Shown piece by piece: positions 1-7,733 of a stretch of DNA of 11,498 nucleotides. Source of the stretch: Chrysochromulina tobinii (taxonomy: Eukaryota > Haptophyta > Prymnesiales > Chrysochromulinaceae); the NCBI GenBank assembly GCA_001275005.1, contig JWZX01000313.1, positions 1 to 11,498 of the forward strand, written 5' to 3'. The position numbers were made by a program, and so were the translations under genes. Each line of letters begins with the position of its first letter. Position 1 is the first letter of the stretch. The notes under the pieces were generated by a model that had not been told where the DNA came from, ran no database searches, and saw only the letters and a list, made by a program, of their open reading frames with translations.

Positions 1-3000
1 ATGCAGCGAGCAAACTCGAGCGACAGCAGCCGAACAACGCCCTTGCGCAGTAGCTGCAGCTGTCGCGACCGCTCACTCGCCATCTCGACCCATCGCCTCC
101 ATGATGAGGCCACGTGTCGACTCATCCACGTGGCAACCACCCGACACTGCACCGCCAGCCTCTCTGTGCGCCTGTGAGCACATTTGGCCCATGCTCGCCA
201 AGCTTGAGTGATCGAAAGGATCATCCTGCTCGCTCGCCGATGGAGCTCCCTTTTGCGACGATGGGCGTAGTACCCATGCCGCCAGGTACAAAACGCATGA
301 AGCCTGAGCTTGGCCGCGACGCAGCATTGAAAAGACAAGAGCTTTGCTTGGGCTACGGAGCTCGCAAGCCACAACTGCCAACCGCGGGATAGCTGTGCGC
401 CCTGCAAGTGCAGCCATGCACGGCGCCGCATCTTGTCCGTCTTCTTCACGAGGAGACTTCCCACAGACCACCTGCTCATGGCCTCGGCAAGGTAATGAGC
501 ATGGCGTGCCTCAATGCCGTCGTGTACCAGATTGACGAGCATCCTAAGTGCGTACCCACGCTCCGTCCAGCTCGACCAGCCGCGGCGGAGCGCTCGGTGC
601 ATCAGCCGTTGCACCACGATCGCAGCTTTGGACAAAGCGTCGTGCCGAGCGTGTGCGCTAGTAGCAGCCTCGCGCCACGTCGCCAGGTAGCAAAGCCTGA
701 GCTTGGCCGCGACGTAGCATTGAAAAGACAGGAGCTTTGCTTGGGTTACGGAGCTCGCAAGCCACAACTGCCAACCGCGGGATAGCTGCGCGCCCTGCAA
801 GTGCAGCCATGCATGGCGCCGCATCTGGTCCGTCTTCTTCACGAGGAGACTTCCCACAGACCACCTGCCCATGGCCTCGGCAAGGTAATGAGCATTACGT
901 GCCCTATGGCGGATGCGTACTAACCCGACCAGCCTCTTGCGTGCAGACACAAACACCGCCCACGCTGAACATGCCTGTGCTAGATTGCGACGATCACTTG
1001 CCATTGCCGAGTGCTGAAGCTGCTGGACCTTAACAGTGAAGGCCTTTGCACCTTCAGCCCAACAGTGCAGCGCCCTTGCCACAGAGTTGCTCGTCAGACT
1101 TGCAATATGGCGAAGCTCTACGAGATCCGTCACGCCATGTCCCTGTGAGAGAGCGGCAAAAGCGATACCACCTCGCCTCAGCGCTCGTAGCTGATCTTCA
1201 CGGCTGAGTGCGAGATCAGACCACCTCCGCCACGCTCGCGCGAGAGACTGACGCATCAATGACTGGTGGACCTGCCGCACCAACTCACAACTGCGCACCT
1301 CCTCGCACCAGCCAGACACCCAGCTCGACCAGCCACGACTCAGTGACAAGTGCACCAGGCGACGCACCACGATCGCAGCCTTGGACAACGCAGCGCCACA
1401 AGCGTGTTCGATGGTAGCAGCCTCACGCCACGTCGTCAAACAGCGAGCAAACTCGAGCGACAGCAGCCGAACAACGCCCTTGCGCAGTAGCTGCAGCTGT
1501 CGCGACCGCTCACTCGCCATCTCGACCCATCGCCTCCATGATGAGGCCACGTGTCGACTCATCCACGTGGCAACAACCCGATACTGAACTACCATCTCGA
1601 CCCATCGCCGCCATGCTCGCGCGAGCGCTGCATTCGTAAAGGCCGCCATGCTCAGGCGCTGAAGTATGCGGATGCTTCCCTGCGTTGCGACCATCCAATC
1701 GGTATAGCAAGCTCTCAGCTGTCGTCTGAAAAGGTGCTGCGTAGCCATGGAAAGGTTCTGACGCGAGCGAAGATGCACATGCCATGCAGTCCACGCGATC
1801 GGCAATTTCTTGGCCGCGAGGTACGGCTGTGGACGCAGCAGCCTTGCCTGGGTCACGATGCTTAGGAGCCATCTTCTCCAGCTGCGCGAGAGCTCAGCGC
1901 CTATCATGTGCACCAGTGCAAACTGGCGAAGCTCGTCCGACCATCTCAGAAGGTCAGTTGACTCGCACCATATGGAAAGGCCTCTGGCTAAGCATCGAGC
2001 GTTGAACATACTGAGACCCCTTCGAACGACCGATCCTATGTAGGACCGATGTTTCCCGAAGCCCATCCATCGACTCCAGCCATCATCCATCTGCAGTTGT
2101 GTCCAGCCACTCGTGCCTCGATGCAGCAACTGCACCAGCGTACCCTGCTCGGCCACCGTGCTCACCCAGCCCTGCCACGCTCGCGACGCCCTGCGCTGCC
2201 AAAGGTGCCTCGCAGCGCGCACCAGGCGGTGCTTCTGCGTTGCCATCTCACCCTTGATCGATCGCCACGACGCCACGCCACGCAACAAGCTGCTCCGGAC
2301 GATGTGGCACCCGCTTCGCTGCATTGAGCTCAGCGCTCGCGATCGATCGAGGCAACACTGTCGCCAGCATCGCAGGCCGCGCCAGCCTTGGCGCAGCGCG
2401 AGCAGGCTCGCTGCCCTGAACATGTCGTGCCGCGACCAAGTGCTCGCCAAAAGCGCCTTCATCCATGCAAGCCATCCGCGCCGCATGCCATGCTGCATGC
2501 AGCAAGCATCCGCAGCTCGCTCTGAAGCCGCGCGATGCAAACCACGACGCCACGTCACCAGCCATCTGGCTAGTCTGTGGGAGGCCGCCCGACGCATGAG
2601 CGCTTGCACCGCCGTTGCCAGCAGGAGCCTCTGCGAGTTCAGCTTCAGCAGACGAGCAAACGCATTCGAAAGGCAGCGGCTCCTCATCGTCGTCACGCCG
2701 CGCCGAAGCAGTGCCGATGCGCGCCGTGTGCTCACGACCCAGCTCGACCAACCTCGACTTAGCAACCCTCTGCGCAATCGAGCAGTCGATGGCGTTGGAG
2801 GCCCGAGAGGAAATCAGAGTCATTTGGAGGCTATTGCAAGCTATTCAGAATCAGGAGAAGCTATCAGAGGCCATCCGCGTACCTGCGCAGTTGAGCCATC
2901 GAAGCACTCCAGCATGACTCGTCTTGCTCGCGCAACGCAAGTGCAGAGTGCCAGCTCGACAGACTCGTTGCGAGCAGTCGATGCGCCGAGTGCCCGACAC

Positions 3001-4270
3001 CCAGCTGCACCAATCGCACCTGCTCTGCCCGTGCTGTGATGCTCGCAGCCGCCACACCCACCCACGACCGCCACGACTGCGACAGCTCTCGCTCAAGCAT
3101 GCCGACAAGGTGCATCACCGACCGGTGCGTGTTCGCCCGCCTCTGCGTGCGCACATGAGCTGCGGCCACCCACGCTGACCACGCGCGAGCCACGCGCTGG
3201 CACAGAACGCACTTGACGGCAGCGCCGATCCGCTCGGATCGCACCAACTGCAGCGCGAGGCTCCAGTCTCGGAACCCATACGCCAGCCGCCAGTGCACGA
3301 ACGCGCTCGCACCGTTCCGTAGCCGGTTCGCCTGTACAGCGAGCGCTCTTGCTTCATATGCCCACGCACGCCACGCATGTGCGAACAGCTGGCGCAAAGC
3401 GTGGCTTCGCGCGCGGCACGACCAGGCGCGTAAGCGCGCCTCCATCAGCATCGCCTGCATCCACGCCGACCATCCACGCAGCATCTGCCGAAGTGTCCAG
3501 CCACTCGTGCCCCGGTGCAGCAACTGCACCAGCGTACCCTGCTCGGCCACCGTGCTCACCCAGCCCTGCCACGCTCGCGACGCCCTGCGCTGCCAAAGGT
3601 GCCTCGCAGCGCGCACCAGGCGGTGCTTCTGCGTTGCCATCTCACCCTTGATCGATCGCCACGACGCCACGCCACGCAACAAGCTGCTCCGGACGATGCG
3701 GCGGGAACCGTCTCCCGCGAGCCAGCCTGGGTGCATGCGGCTTTGCCACGCATGGAGCGCTCTCCGCACCAAAGAAGATAGCCAACGCTCATGCAGTGTT
3801 GGTCGCAAGCATGAGAGGACGCCAAGCTCCTCTTCGAGACGCTCGAGCTCGGCTCGCATGGCGCGCATCATTGGATGGCGGGCGCCTACAGCACGCTGGG
3901 CCTCGAGTGGCTGCCTCGTGGTCTCGGAGTGCCTCACAGCCTCGAGCTCGTGCACAGACAGGGCGTGCTCTGAGGCTGTACTCCGCAGACGGCTACGGCT
4001 CTGCGGAGGACGAGTTCTGGGCTGCTCTGGCATGCCCCATGCGACGTGCCCTTGTAGCTGCGCGCTCTGCAAGGAGAGGGCAAACTTCTGTGAGCCCGGA
4101 GAGCCCCACTTTGTTTGTCGGCCACCCGTCGTGGAGTCGGGCGCAGCAGCGCTCCCATGAGCGCTTCCGCGCCTTCGCTGCATGGCTCGGCCTCGGCGTC
4201 TTGTGCTGTGAATGATCGAGAATGCTGTGATAAGGGGGTCCAGCGGTCCCCGAGCTAGTGGTGACCGCAT
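1..4270 (-). CDS. Sfi1-like giant tryptophan-repeat protein (3' end outside window)
   Basis: Two exons: 4270-2883 and 2769-1, joined in phase 2 across a GT-AG intron. Exon 2 has no in-frame stop from 2769 to the window edge, so at least 1385 residues are encoded and the C-terminus is missing. The ATG at 4270 is the first after an in-frame TAA (4309-4307); a second Met follows about 29 codons later. The first ~165 residues are basic and low-complexity with a short Glu/Leu helix. After that the protein is almost entirely 30-40-residue helical repeats ending in motifs such as RAWQGWV, RGWSAWM, RAWRRWV and RGWSSWV, roughly 30 by eye. Sfi1-family proteins bind centrin along a long helix of Trp-containing repeats at centrosomes, spindle poles or basal bodies, so a cytoskeletal scaffold is inferred. 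Spacing differs from the yeast Sfi1 consensus, so centrin binding is not assured. The gene is divergent from the zinc-finger gene at 4418. Confidence 0.75.
4..147. repeat. internal duplication R1, copy 1
   Basis: About 144 bp nearly identical to 1441-1584 (offset 1437 bp, a multiple of three, with a few mismatches by eye). On the minus strand it encodes a W-repeat block with SSWRRWVEMASERSRQ, so the duplication keeps the reading frame. Confidence 0.9.
302..502. repeat. internal duplication R2, copy 1
   Basis: About 201 bp matching 695-895 with 7 mismatches by eye (offset 393 bp = 131 codons). Both copies encode the same W-repeat block (LSRGWQLWLASSV, AMxRWSVGSLLVKK), so the tandem duplication is in frame. 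Confidence 0.9.
695..895. repeat. internal duplication R2, copy 2
   Basis: Partner of 302-502. Most differences are transitions, consistent with a fairly recent tandem duplication or ongoing gene conversion inside the repeat protein gene. Confidence 0.9.
1441..1584. repeat. internal duplication R1, copy 2
   Basis: Partner of 4-147. Flanking DNA at about 1316-1440 also resembles 557-690 at lower identity, as expected for older rounds of repeat amplification in the same gene. Confidence 0.9.
2099..2304. repeat. duplication R3, copy in exon 2
   Basis: 206 bp matching 3493-3698 with only 2 adjacent-region mismatches (near 2118-2120). The offset is 1394 bp, not a multiple of three in genomic DNA, yet both copies are read in the homologous frame because an intron lies between them. 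Encodes SLLRGVASWRSIK and SRAWQGWVSTV. Confidence 0.95.
2770..2882 (-). other. intron, W-repeat gene (113 nt)
   Basis: Donor CAG|GTACGC at 2882, acceptor GATTGCGCAG at 2770. Joining leaves AG + A, restoring an Arg codon and continuing the W-repeat pattern (QLR/RGLLSRGWSSW). Reading through instead hits TGA at 2866-2864, and the downstream frame has TGA upstream at 2816-2814, so both frames switch inside this segment. It contains several CTCTGAT-type units (CCTCTGATAGC, CCTGATTCTGA, CTCTGATTTCC) related to the repeats in other introns of this window. Confidence 0.85.
3493..3698. repeat. duplication R3, copy in exon 1
   Basis: Partner of 2099-2304, about 99% identical. It lies in exon 1 of the same gene. 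Sequence on both sides diverges abruptly, marking sharp duplication or conversion boundaries. Confidence 0.95.
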
Positions 4271-4417
4271 CCGTACGCACGCCGGTCCGGTGTCTTGGGT
4301 GTCGAATTACAACCATTGGCTGTGAATTTCGTCGTCTAAGGTTACATTGTACTTCACAGGTAGTCCGTTCGCACTCATAAGGCTATTTTTGGTAAATCAG
4401 CCTAACATCAACATTAC
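4271..4417. promoter_or_regulatory. divergent intergenic promoter region
   Basis: About 150 bp separate the minus-strand W-repeat start (4270) from the plus-strand zinc-finger start (4418). The right part is clearly more AT-rich than the surroundings. A 13-bp element TTTTTGGTAAATC occurs at 4386-4398 and again at 4464-4476 (78 bp apart). If translation of the plus gene starts at a later Met (4532 or 4610), both copies lie in its promoter or leader. No clear TATA box was identified. Confidence 0.55.
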
Positions 4418-5251
4418 ATGTATAACGTGCCAAAGCCCCGAGAGGTGCCCTCATTCACACCACTTTTTGGTAAATCTCCTTGCGCAATCGAGCACCATGA
4501 AGCTGAGGTTCGGCACGAAGGTTCGCATCGCATGGCTGCCTCGAGGCTCACGTCGACATCGTTCTTCACGCATCAGACAATCGCAGCACACCTTGCCGCA
4601 GGCCATCCAATGACCGTGCGGCGCGGCGAACACTGGTGTTGCCTCCTCTGCCAGCGACAGTTCAAGAGCGAGCGGTACCTCAGCCGCCACCTCGACTGCA
4701 GCACGATGCACTCTACTGCTCTCACCGCTGCCATCGCCTCTGGTCATTTGCCTCCATCCACCGTGGCCACGGCCACCGAAGCTCGAGCGGGCATGAAACG
4801 CGAGCGGACCGATGCAGAGGCCGACGGTGGCAGCAGCGGCGGTGGAGGCAGCAGCCTCTCTGCTCTGGAGCAGATGGAGCTCTTCGAGAAGCGACTCAAG
4901 TCGGTGACTCCGCGACCGAGCGCTTCGACGGGTGCACCACATGCCGAGATGGCGCAGGTCGACTCCAACCACGCGCGCTCCATGAATCGGCAGATGGACT
5001 GGTTGTGCTCAGGCTGTGGTAAGCTCAACTTCGCACGCGTCGTCGTCTGCATCGATTGCAAGAAGCATGTGGACTCGACCACGAAATACGTGACCAACCG
5101 CCTCAAGGAGATTAAACACCAGCGTTTCGCGACCGCCTTCCAGCATGACGAGACACTCAGCCGTTTCGCGCCGGCGCCGCCGCCGCATGAGGCACGTGCT
5201 GACGGATCGTTTGGCGACGGTCAGCAGCGTAGAGCCTCTTTCCACTCATGA
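4418..5251 (+). CDS. C2H2 + RanBP2-type zinc-finger protein, RBM5/10-like in part
   Basis: 277 residues from the first ATG after an in-frame TAA (4403); Met39 (4532) and Met65 (4610) are alternative starts, since the first ~65 residues show no domain. A C2H2 finger has Cys75, Cys78, His91 and His98 (CCLLCQRQF then RYLSRHLDC), resembling the single C2H2 finger of RBM5/RBM10 splicing factors. A Gly/Ser-rich linker and a short helix follow. A RanBP2-type finger has Trp195, Cys197, Cys200, Asn204, Cys211 and Cys214, matching the W-x-C-x2-C-x3-N-x6-C-x2-C pattern that binds single-stranded RNA in ZRANB2/RBM5-type proteins or ubiquitin in others. No RRM or G-patch is visible. An RNA-processing role is inferred. 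No intron was needed. It converges with the RING gene downstream. Confidence 0.8.
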   Translation: MYNVPKPREVPSFTPLFGKSPCAIEHHEAEVRHEGSHRMAASRLTSTSFFTHQTIAAHLAAGHPMTVRRGEHWCCLLCQRQFKSERYLSRHLDCSTMHSTALTAAIASGHLPPSTVATATEARAGMKRERTDAEADGGSSGGGGSSLSALEQMELFEKRLKSVTPRPSASTGAPHAEMAQVDSNHARSMNRQMDWLCSGCGKLNFARVVVCIDCKKHVDSTTKYVTNRLKEIKHQRFATAFQHDETLSRFAPAPPPHEARADGSFGDGQQRRASFHS

Positions 5252-5660
5252 CGAGAGCTGGCGCGCTGCCCAGCGTGTGTGTATGGCCGAGCTGACGGTC
5301 CGATGAGCAAGATCGGTGCGTGGCAGGTGTTTCGTGCATGGTAGTCGTAGTGGGCAGGTGCGTACGCCTTGGCGTACGCGTGCCGTTCTCTCAGCCGGGT
5401 CGACCGACAACACGACCGGACCGAGACCCCGTTTGGCGGGTCCGTTCGGTTCGCGGGCCTCGCGCTTCGGGGCCAATCCCAATCGAGAATCGTTATGGGC
5501 GCGATTTCGCAAGATCGGCGTACAAGCATCGTGCGTACAAGATTCGAGGACGTAACGGTATTAAGCGAACTAATTATAAAGGTCCTTTAAGTTGAAACGG
5601 TTCAACACCGTAAATTGTAGTTTGTACAGAATGCTGGAACCCAGTGATGGTCGTTGTATT
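5252..5660. other. convergent intergenic region, no gene seen
   Basis: 409 bp between two convergent stops. No ORF with domain-like content was found. It holds a perfect 9-bp inverted repeat GCGTACGCC/GGCGTACGC with a TT loop (5360-5379), a 6-bp CGGACC/GGTCCG stem (5417-5444) and a 6-bp GTTGAA/TTCAAC stem with ACGG loop (5591-5606). The right end (about 5560-5660) is AT-rich, which fits 3' UTR/polyadenylation sequence for both genes, though no polyadenylation signal can be assigned. Confidence 0.6.
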
Positions 5661-7522
5661 TTAACATAGTTGCACGCTTTGGGAGATGCTTCCCGCGAGG
5701 TTGAGGAAGGTCTCCACTCTTTGCACCTTGGTGCGCAGCCGCTGCAGGCACAGGTCGAGCATTGAATTCTGGAAGCCCTCGACGGGCTGCCCTTGCCGCC
5801 CAGTCTCATTGGCCTTGCACACCGGACAGTACTTGTATGGGTCCTGTGAGGTCGTCTTCGCCTCGATACCCCGATAGCACGCGCGGCAAACGGAGTGGCC
5901 GCACGGCACAAGGACCTGCGGCTCAAGCAGCGGGTTGAGGCAGCTCAGGCAGCACAGGTCTGTCTTGATGTGCTCCTCGGTCTCCTCCAAGAAGCCGCGG
6001 ATCTTTCCGAGCGCGCCGTTAATCTGTTTCACAGCGCCGCCGACCTTCACCTCGAGCACTTGCAGCTTTTCCATCTTGTCCGCCTCATCCTTTCGCGCCT
6101 TATCGAGCACCGCGAGCTTCTCGGCCGTCTGTGCATGCGCCTCCTTTTCGCGCGCAGTGTCCTTCGCCGCCTGCTTCGCCGCTCGCGTCGCAGCCTCAAG
6201 CTGGTCCCTGAGGCTGCCAATTTCATTCTGCAGCTCCTTGAGTCGCCCCCCTGCCTTCTTCACCTCCTCCGCCGCTGCCGCCTCGAGCCGCCTCTTCTCC
6301 TCGTCCATCTTTTTCTGCGCCTTCTGCCTCTCCCTCTCGAGCGCGTCCTCACGGGCATCTTTCTCGTGGTCGCGCTCGAACCCGCCTCCATACCCTCCCC
6401 CGCCTCCCGCCCCTCCCGCCGCGAGCAAGGCATCCTTGGCCTGAAGCTGCTTCATCAACTGCTCCACAGTCGCAGCGCCATCATCCATCCGCTGCCGCTC
6501 ACGCGCCTCAGCATCACGCGCCGCGTTCTGCGCGATGAGCAGCGCCTGCTTGAGCGCCGCCACTTCCTTTTGCAGTTTCTTGTTCTTATTCAGGATCTCG
6601 ACGGAGTCGCTATTGCAGGCATTCACCGCGCGAACCTGATGAGGGAGGCCATCAGTGGTCATCAGAGGTCTTCAGAGGTCATCAGAGGCAATCACGTCGC
6701 ATGGCAGGCAGTGCTCACGCGCACCCTTTCGATGGCCTCATGCAGCCGCGCTTCGAATGTCTGCTTGAGCAGCCTCACCTCCTTTTCGTGCGCGCGGCTC
6801 TCAGCCTCACGCATCCCTTGCAGCATCGCCAGCTGCTGTGCGAGCCGCTCCTGAAACAGCTTCGTAAGCACCTTTGTACGCTCATCGACGGCCTCGTTGA
6901 TCGCCTCGACGGAGGCGAAGTCTCGCACGCCGCGCAGCGTGCGGGTCGACGTGAGCGCGGTCGGAGACGCGCTCCGTGGCCTGCCGGTACCGCCACCGAC
7001 GGCCACATCAACGTCCTCGTCACCCGGTATTCGTATCTCCGGCGGCAGCAAGTCGCCGTCAACGTCGGCAGGCGCGAAGGTTTGCGCGGGCCGCGGCATC
7101 ACCGCTGAACGTGTCGGTGTGGCCGAAGGTGTCGGTGTGACTTCGTGGCCGAGCTCGTGCGATGGCCGGGACGAGATGTTGAGGCCAGATACCAGCGGGA
7201 GCTCGGGATAGCCCACTGCCGCCTCTACGACAGTCAAAGGCTGACGATGGCGGGGCGATTTAGCCTTGTCACTCGGCTTTGACCCAGGAGGAAAGGCGAA
7301 GCCTCCGTACAGCGTGCGCGCAGCTTGTTGTTGTTCTGGGTCACCGCGTGGGGCAGCCGAGCGAGGCCTCCCAGTCCCTGGGCGCACGCTGAGACTGGCC
7401 GGGCAGTGAGACGTTTCGGCGGGCGCTGCCGTTTGTGGACGTAGCACTGCTTTGCGCTCGAAGAGCTGTACAATGTCGCGCTGCAAGAAGGGTAGCACGT
7501 CCGGCGTCGGCGTGTCGCGCAT
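5661..7522 (-). CDS. coiled-coil RING-finger protein, probable E3 ubiquitin ligase
   Basis: Two exons, 7522-6719 and 6635-5661, joined in phase 0, giving 592 residues. The ATG at 7522 is the first after an in-frame TAA (7588-7586). Residues 1-190 are Pro/Ser/Thr-rich and look disordered. From about residue 195 to 490 there is a long charged helix (Glu, Lys, Ala, Arg, Leu), likely coiled coil, broken by a Gly-rich hinge. A C3HC4 RING follows: Cys497, Cys500, Cys513, His515, Cys518, Cys521, Cys538, Cys541. A short helical tail ends the protein. N-terminal coiled coil with a C-terminal RING recalls Bre1/RNF20-type and other RING ligases that pass ubiquitin from an E2 while dimerising through the coiled coil, but the substrate cannot be told. 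It lies 211 bp downstream of the kinase stop, same strand. Confidence 0.85.
6636..6718 (-). other. intron with 10-bp tandem repeats, RING gene (83 nt)
   Basis: Donor CGC|GTGAGC at 6718, acceptor CCTCATCAG at 6636. The join is phase 0 and keeps the coiled coil (EAIERVR/VRAVNACNSD). Reading through would stop soon after. Five phased 10-mers occupy 6647-6696 on the plus strand: GGCCATCAGT, GGTCATCAGA, GGTCTTCAGA, GGTCATCAGA, GGCAATCACG. The 16 bp ACCTGATGAGGGAGGC at the acceptor (6634-6649) is identical to 9030-9045 in the kinase gene. Confidence 0.9.
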
Positions 7523-7733
7523 GCTGCAGCGTGGTAGTTGACCTGCAGCAGGAGGGACCGAACTTGCAGCGCCGCCGCCAACTCTTTATGTCTCTTATCC
7601 AAACTCGGAAATGGAAAGAAGGTTCTCACGTCACGCGAAGACGGAGTACAGTGTTCACACTCAACATTGCGCTCCACAGCGGGCTAGAACAGGGAGGGAC
7701 CTATTATACAGTGCCCAACGGGTAGATGCCTCT
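7523..7733. other. intergenic spacer between kinase and RING genes
   Basis: 211 bp between the kinase stop (7734) and the RING start (7522), both minus strand. It must hold the kinase 3' end and the RING promoter. No clear promoter element, repeat or RNA gene was recognised. Confidence 0.5.

Noticed and set aside
73-1872. Short minus-strand frames at 73-471, 658-864 and 1510-1872
   Set aside because: They are in a different frame from the uninterrupted W-repeat frame. They resemble each other only because the underlying DNA is duplicated.
2113-4160. Long plus-strand open frames (308 and 315 codons) opposite the W-repeat gene
   Set aside because: They lie antisense to a continuous repeat-protein frame, have Arg/Ala/Ser-rich composition typical of GC-rich shadow frames, and show no domain.
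5360-5379. Perfect 9-bp hairpin as a bacterial-type terminator
   Set aside because: No T-run follows it and the surrounding genes are eukaryotic with introns. Kept only as an intergenic inverted repeat.
5540-5620. Possible tRNA, because GGTTCAACACC resembles a T-arm
   Set aside because: The T-stem is only about 4 bp, and no D-arm, anticodon arm or 7-bp acceptor stem fits at the right spacing.
6647-6696. CRISPR-like or microsatellite array of 10-mers
   Set aside because: Units are contiguous without spacers, lie within a GT-AG intron and recur in other introns, which fits an intron element better.
5895-6854. 319-codon plus-strand open frame opposite the RING gene
   Set aside because: Leu/Arg-rich mirror of the coiled-coil codons. 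It crosses the intron, and the minus strand has a clear RING and splice sites.
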